This document shows, one piece after another, positions 18,608 through 27,448 of a DNA stretch of 50,600 nt. The notes under the pieces are model-generated. The model had not been told where the DNA came from, ran no database searches, and saw only the letters and a list, made by a program, of their open reading frames with translations. Each line of letters begins with the position of its first letter. Position 1 is the stretch's first letter. Source of the stretch: Candidatus Poseidoniaceae archaeon (lineage in GTDB: Archaea; Thermoplasmatota; Poseidoniia; Poseidoniales; Poseidoniaceae); assembly GCA_938030705.1 (NCBI GenBank), contig CALHIR010000042.1, forward strand, positions 1 through 50,600. Direction: 5' to 3'. Both the position numbers and the translations under genes were made by a program.

Positions 18608-21600
18608 TTATCGTTCAAGTGAAAACCGTTGGCCCTCTTCAACCGTGGCCATGGCCTTGAGTTGAAGCCCTTTGAGAGCCATGACCGGTGCATCGTCTTC
18701 GCCGACGATGAGCACATCGTGAACCGTGATGCCGTCATCGAGGGCATCCATTTGCACGCTGCGCAGTCGAAGCGTCTCATCGGCGTCCGGGACACGGAGC
18801 ATGGTTGACCACTTGATGCCCACTGGTAAGCTGCTGTAGCCAAGCAATTCCATCGCCGCCAAACCTGCGTTTTGGAAACCTGCTTCAATCAGCATGGGAA
18901 GGGCTTCGAGCAGAACCTTTTCGCCTTCTGCTTCCAACAAGAACTGGTCGGTTGCTGGAAGTTGGTGGCGCATCAAGGCCAGACCGTCAATGCCCTTACG
19001 GTCGCCTTCACCAACTCCTCGGAGTACACCGCCGTGGGATTGGAAGCGGGGCCCGTGGAAATACCGTCCATAGATGAACGAAGCAGGGTGAAGCACTTCG
19101 CCATGAGGCGGGGTGCCAATGGTGGGCAATTCATCGACTTCACGCTGCAAGAAAGGACAGAGGTCTTCGCACTTCTCGACGAGGCGGACAATGGCCGTAT
19201 GGTGTTCGCGCTCCCCGAAAACTTCGCCTTTTGAATTTGCTAAATCCGATACTAAACGGCATCGCACCCATGTCATGTCGCCATCGGTGCGGTCCACATC
19301 AGCCTCAATACGAACCCTCATCGGGCCCTTCAAGAGTTTGACAGGCAACCCGAAACTGACCTCTTCGAAGCCGGCCAAACAGGTCGACGGGCGCAGCAGA
19401 AGCGAGGATTGGGCAAACATCTCCAGAGCCATAACGCCGGGATGGTAAGGCACGCCCTCAATCGCGTGGTCCACCAGGAAGGGGTGGTCTTGGGTCGAGA
19501 GGGTCGTTTGCGTCACCAAATGCTGGCTTTCTTCGAAGGACACCACCTTGTCGATAAAGGGGAAACGCATGGGGTCGGCGATGGTGGCCGCCATGCTCGC
19601 TGGCAACTTCATGGGAGCCTCCCTGAAGGAAGCAAAGCGGTCCATCAAGCCCAACGAACCGCAACCGAGAACGCGACGTTTGCCGCCCTGAAGGGCTTCC
19701 GCTACGAAGAGAGCAACGCCATCTTCAACCGCAAGGGTTTCGATGCCAGCGGCTTCAAAGACGGCTTCGATTGAACCACGCGTGGCCATACCTACGTCTC
19801 GCCATCCAGTCCAACCAATGGCGACAGCACGGCAAGTGGTGGTTGCTGTTAAGCGGGCCATCTCAGCATCCAACACCGAATTGGCTGCGGCATAATCCGT
19901 CTGACCACCGTTGCCAAACCGGCCTGCAACGCTGGTGAAGCAGCAAGCGAAATCAGGCACATCCCGGCCTGAGGCATGAACGGCCGACATCAGGGCTCGC
20001 CACCCGTCGATCTTGACACGCACGACGCGGTCAAAGACATCGTAGGCCTTGTCGGCGACCAGTTTTGAATCCTCTAAGCCGGCACCGTGAACAACGCCCG
20101 TGATGGGGCGCCCGAGTGAAGCCCCGAGGCTTGCTAGCCCCTCGCTGTCCATCACGTCAATCGAGTGATATGAAGCGTAGTTGCCCGTTTTTGAGATGGC
20201 GTCCAGCGTAAGATAGACATCTCGGCTTCTTGTGAAGCGCTGCCAGGCTTGGTTCCACTCGACCATGGTAACCTTCCCCTTCTCGCTGGCTCCGATGAGG
20301 CGCTCTCGCAAGGCGTTCTTCTCGTCGGTCAGTTGGTCTTCACTCCAATCAATCCACGCTGCAGTGGATTCAATCAGCACCGACCGACCAAGTAACTCGA
20401 AATGAGCACCGGCTTTCGGACTTGCTCGAGCGACCCCGAGAATGGAGGCCGCTGTGACGCCCGAGCCTCCGCCTGAAACCAGCCATGTATCGTCAGCCGT
20501 CAGCGGGCGCACCTCGTCCACGACATTTTCTGCAAAAGCGACCAAGGCCCAACGACGGCCGTCCCGGTCCAGCCCGATTTCAACTTCACCATCAAGTTCG
20601 AAGAGGTCGTTTTCGATGCGTCCTGCCGCATCGGTCGCATCAAGCACGAAGTCGGGGTGAAGGTCCAACGCACGACAGCGCAGGTCGGGTCGCTCAAAGG
20701 CGAAGGATTTGGTGACCCCGCTGGCAGCGCACTGAAGGGCGTTGAAGCGATCTCCTTTGTTCCCATGACGGCCGTCAAGGGCAGATACCGAAGCGATGAA
20801 ACCGGGTGAATCGATTGGAATTCGGCCACTCAATTCCTTGAGCAAACCGAACCACCCGTGGGCGGCGAGAGCGATTTGTGAGGAGGGGTAAGCGTCTTCC
20901 GCCCACTGCTCAGAAGCCAGTTTCATCGGCGCCATGTGAACCAACCCTGCGAGTTGGACTTCACGGAGTTGAGTAGCGATCCAAGCCAAATGCTCGGGTT
21001 GTTCGGGATCGGCTCGGAACACCGTTCGCCCGCCCTCGTCTTGACTGGAAGCGTCTCGAATCCGACTTTCAAACCCGATCCGTACCGCTTGCAGGCCGCG
21101 AGCCTCCATGCGTTGACAAAAGGCTTCGGCAATGCCCCATCCGTCATCGGACACGACCACCGTTCCGTGAGGCTGGAGAGCAGAAGGAACGCCCGGACAA
21201 CCTTCAATTTCTACTTGCCAACGTCTCGTCCCCTCATGAGATACAGAGGAGGAGGCTGTTGCCGCCACCTCAGATACAGGCATTTCTGGTTCTGAAACGG
21301 GCGTTGGTCCGGCAGCGCCGCCGCCTCGCATTTTCACGATGTAGGAAGTGAAATGATTCAACGTTGGATGGTCGGCGAGAACGAAATCTTCGTCCACGGG
21401 CAGCGAGAAACGGTCCCTGATTTCGGCCATAATCTCCGCTTGCTTGACCGTGTCAATGCCCAATTCACCCTCAAGGTCTTGGTCCATTTCAATGAAATCG
21501 GCAGGATAGCCGGTGTGGTCCACCACCACGGAGATCAACACGCTTTCAATGTCAGGATGAGCCTCGTCCAAAGAAGAAGCAGTTAGCGCTGGTTGAGAGG

Positions 21601-24600
21601 GTGTTGCGGGGGCGGGTGCTGCTGGGACGGGTTGTGGAAGAGACGCCGGCTCAGGGACGGAAGATGCTGCAGCAGGCGCCCCACCTTGCATGCGTTGGAT
21701 GTAGCCAATCATGTGGTTCAAGGTTGGATGGTCTGCGAGGACAAAGTCCTCGTCGATGGGGAGACTGAACTTGTCGCGTATATCCGCCATAATCTCCGCT
21801 TGCTTCACCGTGTCAATTCCCAACTCGCCCTCAAGGTCTTGGTCAAGTTCAATGAAGTCAGCAGGGTAGCCAGTGTGTTCAACCACCACGGCCACGACCG
21901 TAGCGGTCATGGCAGCGTCATCCACCGGAGCCTCAGGAACAGGTGCCACTTGCGTAGGAGCCGGTTCGGGGGTTGGCAATGCCGTATCGGTTGCAGGAGG
22001 AGTGGGCGGTGGTGCGACGGGTGAGGGCGGTGCAGCACCTGTCATCTGTTGGATGTAGCCGATCATGTGGTTCAGCGTGGGATAATCTGCAAGAACGAAA
22101 TCCTCGTCCACTGGGAGGCCAAACCGGTCACGAATGTCCGCCATAATCTCGGCTTGTTTGACCGTATCGATGCCCAATTCGCCCTCGAGGTCTTGGTCAA
22201 GTTCGACGAAATCTGCAGGATAACCGGTGTGGTTTACCACGACCTCGATGACCGTGGCGACCATGCCTTCATCCTCAACCACGGGCGCTGCAGCCCTGGG
22301 CGTCGCCTCCATGGTGGCAGAAGGCGTGGGTTCAACCTCTGGCGGGGAAGTGGGGGGTGCTGGCGCTGGAGGTGAGGCTGCTGGGGCTGAAGCGACCGAC
22401 GGCTTACCTTCCCAGGGGGAGGTGATGGGCCAGGGCTCACCCTGAATGCCACCGTGGAGGTTGTTTTCGCCATCAACATAGGCCACGAGTTTGTTTTGGA
22501 GGACACGCATCACGACATCGTCGGTTCCGGCGAGCCCTCGTGCCCAAGCCAGCAGGCGACCGCCATCAATACGCTCACCTTCAACAGGCCACCTTCGCAT
22601 CAAGGAAAGGGCGATTTGAGAGCCAAAACCGGCCGCAAAACGCAAACCGTATTCCAACTCAGGATAGTCGCCTCCCTTTGAAAGGTTGAGATCACCCAAT
22701 TCAGGGTCCTTCTCTTTGTGATTGGCGATGGGGGGTATCCGTCGAGTTTTCAAGCCATAGAACATGCTGGCATCTTCAATACCGACCGCCATTGGGTGGC
22801 CGGTGAAACCTTTCGTATTGGCGATGACCAGTTTGTTGGTGGAGTCGCCAAAGGTTTCCTTTAGGGCCTTGACCTCGGACTGAGCCGAACCACCACGTGC
22901 CGGCGTGTAGGTTTCATGGGAGAAGAAGACGGTGCTGGGTGCCATAGCGTGCCGGTCCAGCCCCCACCGTCGTTCCATGTCCGTGATGAAGCCGTTGACC
23001 ACTTGACCCACGTGTTCCACATCAAGACGCGTGCCGTGATAGGCGGAATTGGCCGTGGTAGAGCCGAGGAATTCTGCGATGGGTTGCACGCCGCGCTGTT
23101 GGGCTTCTGAGTTGCGCTCAACGACAAAGGCGGCGGCGCCCATACCCAAAATCAGCCCGTTACGACGTCGGTCAAAGGGAAGGGCCGTCTCTTCAACGAC
23201 GTTGTTGGTCGCGGCGGCACCGGAAGCGGCGAAGCCACCAGCAATCCATTCCCAAAGGTCGTCGCCGGTCACATCATCCGCGCTGATGATGACCACTCGG
23301 TCAACGCGTCCTGCGTCCAGCCAATCCTCAGCGACGCCAAAGGCGGCGGTTGCAGAGGCACAGGCGAGGTTGATGGTGGTGTTTGGTCCACGAATACCGG
23401 TGTATTGCGCAAATTGAGAATGACCCATGTTCAGCGTCTGGAACAGGTAGCGTCGGTCAAATCGACCCTCGCCATCATCCCCGTTGTTCTTGGCGTGCTT
23501 GGAAGCCATCTGAAGTCCTGGGAAACAAGAGGAGAAGACAATGCCCGTACGCTCTCGTTGAATTTGGGGGACCTGCCAGTTTCGAATCAAACGAAGCCCA
23601 CCCTTGCCGATTTGTTCAACCGGCGTCAAGGGGATGCCGGCATCCCGGAGAGCCAGAAGGCCAGCGGCCACAGCGAGTTGGGTGCTGATGTCCCAAGCCA
23701 CGATGGCTTTGGGGTCAATGCCAAATTCTTCGGCGAGGTCAAAGGCGCCCTTGAGCCCTGCGAGTTGCGGTATATCCCCGAAGACGGTGGCTTGGTCCAT
23801 GTTTACCGAGCCGTCTCGACCCTTGATGAGGCGGACGATGTTCTTGTCCAACAGGCGCTGCTTGTATTCGTCGGATACCTCGCTGATACAGGTCTCTCCT
23901 CGAACCAATTTCTCGAATGTATCTTCGGAAAAGACCCGGTCCATTCCGGGCAAACCAAGCGAAACACCGGTGACCACGTAGGGGTCAACATCCCGTTGGC
24001 TAACCGGTTGAAGTTTTGAGACCGTTTGAACTGGAGACACTTTGAGGCTTGGTGGCGCTGAAATCGAGGTCATGGGCGACCATGAGGCGGGTGCCGCTCG
24101 TACCCAGCGGGCGAGTTCGCCGGCCGTCACCGCCGAAGCCCCGTCAAATTCGGGGTCGGTCTGCGCTTCAGAAGCGATGGTGGCGACCACGCGCTGAACT
24201 TGGTCGGGCGTGAGGCCCAGACCCGTCGTGAGAACAACATGACCGTGACAGAACGAAGCAGGATAGCCGCTGAAAGCTGCGATTCGGTCACCAACATAGG
24301 CTTTGATGGCACGGTCCCGAGCATAATCCGAATCCATAGGCCCGCTATGTGCAGCGACGACAGAAGGAACGGTGGAGGTTGTGTTCCCTGCGCTACCGGG
24401 AAGCGGTCGGGCTCGTGTCCGGAGGGATTCCAAGGCTGCTGTGGAGGTTGATGAGGAGACGGGGGTGGAAGAGCGGGCTTCAATGGGCCCCGCTTTGAAC
24501 GCATCTTGAAGTTCATCGGAATCAAGCCCAGGCCATGACGGTGGGCGCCCTGCGAGCGCCAAGGCACCGATGGCGGTCATGAAACTGGCAATACCGCCCT

Positions 24601-27439
24601 GCTTGGGGTGATTGGTCATGATCGGAACATGCGGTTGCCCCTCAAGGATCTGCATAGCAAACATGGTCAAAGCACGCTTCGGGCCCACCTCGACGAACAA
24701 GCGGCCTCCGGCAGCGTACATCGTTTCGATCTGTTTGGTCCACTCCACCGACGAGGCCATTTGTGGTGCGAGTTTTTCCAAAATCGCCACTTTAGAATCC
24801 TCGCCCTCTACAGGATAGAACATGCCGTCAACGTTGGCCGTAATGGGGACATCCGGCCACCGAATTTCCAATCCTTCCAAGAATCGTCGAAGGGGTTCGT
24901 TGGCCGGAGCGACGATACGCGAATGGAAAGCGTGGGAAGTTGCGAGCGCCACGCAGGAGAACCCTTGTTCCTCAAACATGGCCATGGCCGCCTTGACAGG
25001 TTCGGTCTCCCCGGCGATGACGGTCATCTTAGGCGAGTTCTTATTGGCGGCAATCACGTACCCATCGGTCGCTTCAAGGACCGCTTCAACCGCTTCGTAG
25101 GGTGCGGTGACACTGGCCATCAAGCCTTTGTCATCAATTTCAACGGCGCCCATTTCCGTTCCACGGGCAGCCGCTGCCCGTAGAGCGCCATCCATGTCCA
25201 AAATGCCCGAGGACATCAGAGCGGCGTATTCGCCCAGTGAATGCCCGGCGACCATGTCCGGCGTGTGCCCGTAGGATTGGAGTGTACGTTCGATGGCAAG
25301 GTCAGCGGTCAACATCGCAGGCTGCGTGTATTCCGTCTGCTTGAGTTTGTGCTCCGCCTCCTTCAGTTCCTCTTTGGAGAGGGATGACCGCAAAACAAAG
25401 CCAGAGAGCGTCTCGCCTCCCAACACATCGACCATGGTTTCATCGGCTTGTTCCCAGACCTTTGCTGGAGCCGTGAAGCGCTGCACAAGATCTGCGGTCA
25501 TGCCCACGTATTGACTCCCTTGGCCGGGGTACATGTGAACCGCTTTGGCCTTGGGCGACATCGCAGGCTGGTCGGTCACCATAACGCCTTGTGCCTGCAA
25601 AAAGCCCCACTTTTCCCTGTCCATCATGGCCTGCCCAGCCAGCGTTTGACGCTTGGCAAACTCGGCCCAGGAAGTCGCCACCAACGCCAAACGAGTCGGC
25701 TTGGTGGCGTCGTAGGCTTGACTGGCGGTTTGGAGAGCCTCTGACAAACGCCGGCCCTTTGGGTCATCATCAAACAGTGGCCCCTCAAAGACCACGCCGC
25801 CCAATTGTGCCTGAAGGGCTTCGAGAGAATCATCGGAAAGCAGCAAAACACCGCCTTCAACCGCCTTCATCGCTTCGTGCGACATGGTGGCGGGCAGGGA
25901 GGAGTCGAAGATGGAAGGGGCCTCGGCGTGTGCCTGCCCGCTGTAGGCAGCATAGCGAGCATCCCAGTCGGAGGCCAACGGAGCGTGGTAATCCGGTTCA
26001 TAGCCCTCAAGGGCGATATGGAAGTTGGTCCCACCAAACCCGAAGGCTGAGACGCCGGCACGACGTGGATGGGATTCGGGCCGGGGCCATTCGAGAGGCC
26101 CCGTCGGCACGAAAAACGGAATGTTGGACCAGTCAACGGTTGGATTGGGCGTTTCAAAATTCGCACTAGGTGGAATGGTTCGGTGGTGCAGGGCCATGAC
26201 CGATTTCATGATCCCGGCGATGCCTGCAGCCGCTTTGAGGTGCCCAATTTGGGATTTGATTGAGCCGACGGCTACGTTTCCAGTGCCTTCAACCCCCGTC
26301 CACAATCTGGAGAGGGTGGAAAGTTCCGTAGCGTCCCCAACCTTGGTTGATGTACCGTGGGCTTCGACCAGTTCAACGGAGGAAGCTGGGTAGCCTGCTT
26401 GGCTATAAGCCCGGGCAATGGCTTGAATTTGCCCACGTTGACTGGGAGCCGTGATGCCTTTTCCTCGGCCGTCGGATGACCCTCCAATGCCACGGATGAC
26501 ACTGTAGATTTCATCATCATCCCGAATGGCGTCGCTGAGTCGCTTCAACACCAAGACGCCCGCTCCCTCGCCCATGACAAAGCCGTTGGCGCGGGCATCA
26601 AAGGGAGAGGAATGGGTTGGTGAAAGGGCCCCGATGGCCGAAAACTTCGCGAAGGTCGCAGGGTCCATCGTTCGGTCAGCAGCTCCTGCGAGCATGACGT
26701 CAACTTGGCGAGTTTGAAGCAAACGACACGCATCGAGAACGGCGGCCATCGACGAGGCGCAGGCAGCGTCCATCGCGTGATTGGGCCCTTGCAAATCGAG
26801 CAGGTTGGCCACACGCCCAGAGACGACATTCGCCAATTCGCCGGGCATGGTGTCTTCGTCTACTCGGGGCGTTCCTTCCAGCACCGCTTCGGTAAACCCG
26901 TCAGCACTGGCCTCAGGAAGGCCGTGTTGTTTGGCCAGGGCAGTGGTGTGATTGGACCACACTCGAATGTTCGACATGTTCCGATTCTCGCCACCGAGGG
27001 CGTTGGCGAAGACCACGCCGGTTCTGGTGCGATCGATGTCGTTGCCCTCACCGTCATATCCGGCGTGTTCGATGGCGTCAGCTGAAACCGAGACCGCCCA
27101 CAACTGACAGGGATCGATTTGAGGGAGTGTCCCCGGAGGTTGGCGCCAACGTCGCCAGTCAAACTCGGCACCGGTGACCAAGGCTCCGATTTTTGCATAG
27201 GTGTAGCCTTCCGTGTGTTCGCCCGGGCCTCCTTCTTTCCAGAAGTGATGGATTGGACCTGGCCACCGGCCCTCTGGCAACGGGGCGATACTGACCTTTG
27301 CGTCGAGGATGTTCTGCCAAAAGGCGTCAATGTCGGGGGCGTCAGGCATTAAGGCCCCCAAACCAATGACGGCAATGGGCTCGAAGGGCCCTTGTTCAAT
27401 CCCTTCGCAGGGTTTGCCGTCTGCTGTGGTCAACGTCAT
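18608..27439 (-). CDS. Multidomain iterative fatty acid/PUFA-type synthase: KS-AT-(psi-ACP)-KS-ACP-ACP-ACP-KR-DH
   Basis: A 2,943-residue type I synthase that would extend an acyl chain on carrier domains with malonyl units. KS1 has the full triad Cys227 (DAACASS), His361 (EAHGTST), His400 (IGHLK). The AT (about 635-940) has GHSLGE with Ser734 and HAFH at 836-839, the pattern of malonyl-specific domains. A degenerate ACP-like segment lies near 1040-1110. KS2 (about 1154-1640) has Cys1360 (NLACASAT), His1508 (in SHETYTP instead of an HGT motif) and His1548 (GFTGHPM). Three ACPs carry GIDTVKQAE with Thr1759, Thr1877 and Thr1997. The KR has GGGSG near 2323 and Tyr2516 (YAAAN). The DH has His2652 (DHPFLVDH) and Glu2852. 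Order resembles PfaA with an extra KS inserted. ATG 27439 follows an AGGTG site nine bases after fabI. The product is unknown; no thioesterase domain is seen. Confidence 0.93.
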   Translation of the reverse strand: MTLTTADGKPCEGIEQGPFEPIAVIGLGALMPDAPDIDAFWQNILDAKVSIAPLPEGRWPGPIHHFWKEGGPGEHTEGYTYAKIGALVTGAEFDWRRWRQPPGTLPQIDPCQLWAVSVSADAIEHAGYDGEGNDIDRTRTGVVFANALGGENRNMSNIRVWSNHTTALAKQHGLPEASADGFTEAVLEGTPRVDEDTMPGELANVVSGRVANLLDLQGPNHAMDAACASSMAAVLDACRLLQTRQVDVMLAGAADRTMDPATFAKFSAIGALSPTHSSPFDARANGFVMGEGAGVLVLKRLSDAIRDDDEIYSVIRGIGGSSDGRGKGITAPSQRGQIQAIARAYSQAGYPASSVELVEAHGTSTKVGDATELSTLSRLWTGVEGTGNVAVGSIKSQIGHLKAAAGIAGIMKSVMALHHRTIPPSANFETPNPTVDWSNIPFFVPTGPLEWPRPESHPRRAGVSAFGFGGTNFHIALEGYEPDYHAPLASDWDARYAAYSGQAHAEAPSIFDSSLPATMSHEAMKAVEGGVLLLSDDSLEALQAQLGGVVFEGPLFDDDPKGRRLSEALQTASQAYDATKPTRLALVATSWAEFAKRQTLAGQAMMDREKWGFLQAQGVMVTDQPAMSPKAKAVHMYPGQGSQYVGMTADLVQRFTAPAKVWEQADETMVDVLGGETLSGFVLRSSLSKEELKEAEHKLKQTEYTQPAMLTADLAIERTLQSYGHTPDMVAGHSLGEYAALMSSGILDMDGALRAAAARGTEMGAVEIDDKGLMASVTAPYEAVEAVLEATDGYVIAANKNSPKMTVIAGETEPVKAAMAMFEEQGFSCVALATSHAFHSRIVAPANEPLRRFLEGLEIRWPDVPITANVDGMFYPVEGEDSKVAILEKLAPQMASSVEWTKQIETMYAAGGRLFVEVGPKRALTMFAMQILEGQPHVPIMTNHPKQGGIASFMTAIGALALAGRPPSWPGLDSDELQDAFKAGPIEARSSTPVSSSTSTAALESLRTRARPLPGSAGNTTSTVPSVVAAHSGPMDSDYARDRAIKAYVGDRIAAFSGYPASFCHGHVVLTTGLGLTPDQVQRVVATIASEAQTDPEFDGASAVTAGELARWVRAAPASWSPMTSISAPPSLKVSPVQTVSKLQPVSQRDVDPYVVTGVSLGLPGMDRVFSEDTFEKLVRGETCISEVSDEYKQRLLDKNIVRLIKGRDGSVNMDQATVFGDIPQLAGLKGAFDLAEEFGIDPKAIVAWDISTQLAVAAGLLALRDAGIPLTPVEQIGKGGLRLIRNWQVPQIQRERTGIVFSSCFPGLQMASKHAKNNGDDGEGRFDRRYLFQTLNMGHSQFAQYTGIRGPNTTINLACASATAAFGVAEDWLDAGRVDRVVIISADDVTGDDLWEWIAGGFAASGAAATNNVVEETALPFDRRRNGLILGMGAAAFVVERNSEAQQRGVQPIAEFLGSTTANSAYHGTRLDVEHVGQVVNGFITDMERRWGLDRHAMAPSTVFFSHETYTPARGGSAQSEVKALKETFGDSTNKLVIANTKGFTGHPMAVGIEDASMFYGLKTRRIPPIANHKEKDPELGDLNLSKGGDYPELEYGLRFAAGFGSQIALSLMRRWPVEGERIDGGRLLAWARGLAGTDDVVMRVLQNKLVAYVDGENNLHGGIQGEPWPITSPWEGKPSVASAPAASPPAPAPPTSPPEVEPTPSATMEATPRAAAPVVEDEGMVATVIEVVVNHTGYPADFVELDQDLEGELGIDTVKQAEIMADIRDRFGLPVDEDFVLADYPTLNHMIGYIQQMTGAAPPSPVAPPPTPPATDTALPTPEPAPTQVAPVPEAPVDDAAMTATVVAVVVEHTGYPADFIELDQDLEGELGIDTVKQAEIMADIRDKFSLPIDEDFVLADHPTLNHMIGYIQRMQGGAPAAASSVPEPASLPQPVPAAPAPATPSQPALTASSLDEAHPDIESVLISVVVDHTGYPADFIEMDQDLEGELGIDTVKQAEIMAEIRDRFSLPVDEDFVLADHPTLNHFTSYIVKMRGGGAAGPTPVSEPEMPVSEVAATASSSVSHEGTRRWQVEIEGCPGVPSALQPHGTVVVSDDGWGIAEAFCQRMEARGLQAVRIGFESRIRDASSQDEGGRTVFRADPEQPEHLAWIATQLREVQLAGLVHMAPMKLASEQWAEDAYPSSQIALAAHGWFGLLKELSGRIPIDSPGFIASVSALDGRHGNKGDRFNALQCAASGVTKSFAFERPDLRCRALDLHPDFVLDATDAAGRIENDLFELDGEVEIGLDRDGRRWALVAFAENVVDEVRPLTADDTWLVSGGGSGVTAASILGVARASPKAGAHFELLGRSVLIESTAAWIDWSEDQLTDEKNALRERLIGASEKGKVTMVEWNQAWQRFTRSRDVYLTLDAISKTGNYASYHSIDVMDSEGLASLGASLGRPITGVVHGAGLEDSKLVADKAYDVFDRVVRVKIDGWRALMSAVHASGRDVPDFACCFTSVAGRFGNGGQTDYAAANSVLDAEMARLTATTTCRAVAIGWTGWRDVGMATRGSIEAVFEAAGIETLAVEDGVALFVAEALQGGKRRVLGCGSLGLMDRFASFREAPMKLPASMAATIADPMRFPFIDKVVSFEESQHLVTQTTLSTQDHPFLVDHAIEGVPYHPGVMALEMFAQSSLLLRPSTCLAGFEEVSFGLPVKLLKGPMRVRIEADVDRTDGDMTWVRCRLVSDLANSKGEVFGEREHHTAIVRLVEKCEDLCPFLQREVDELPTIGTPPHGEVLHPASFIYGRYFHGPRFQSHGGVLRGVGEGDRKGIDGLALMRHQLPATDQFLLEAEGEKVLLEALPMLIEAGFQNAGLAAMELLGYSSLPVGIKWSTMLRVPDADETLRLRSVQMDALDDGITVHDVLIVGEDDAPVMALKGLQLKAMATVEEGQRFSLER
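21350..22297 (-). repeat. Three tandem ACP domains separated by Pro/Ala linkers
   Basis: Three homologous segments of about 80 codons repeat at spacings of 354 and 360 bases, judged from the Thr codons at 22165, 21811 and 21451 (first base on the minus strand). They share HTGYPADF, ELDQDLEGELGID or EMDQDLEGELGID, and VDEDFVLAD or IDEDFVLAD. They are joined by Pro/Ala-rich linkers typical of flexible carrier-domain tethers. The high similarity suggests duplication or ongoing homogenisation. Confidence 0.9.
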
Positions 27440-27448
27440 AGGGACACC

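Noticed and set aside
18608-27439. Naming the synthase PfaA
   Set aside because: The domain order is similar, but KS2 is inserted, the ACP motif differs and PfaB, PfaC and PfaD are missing. A family name would mislead.
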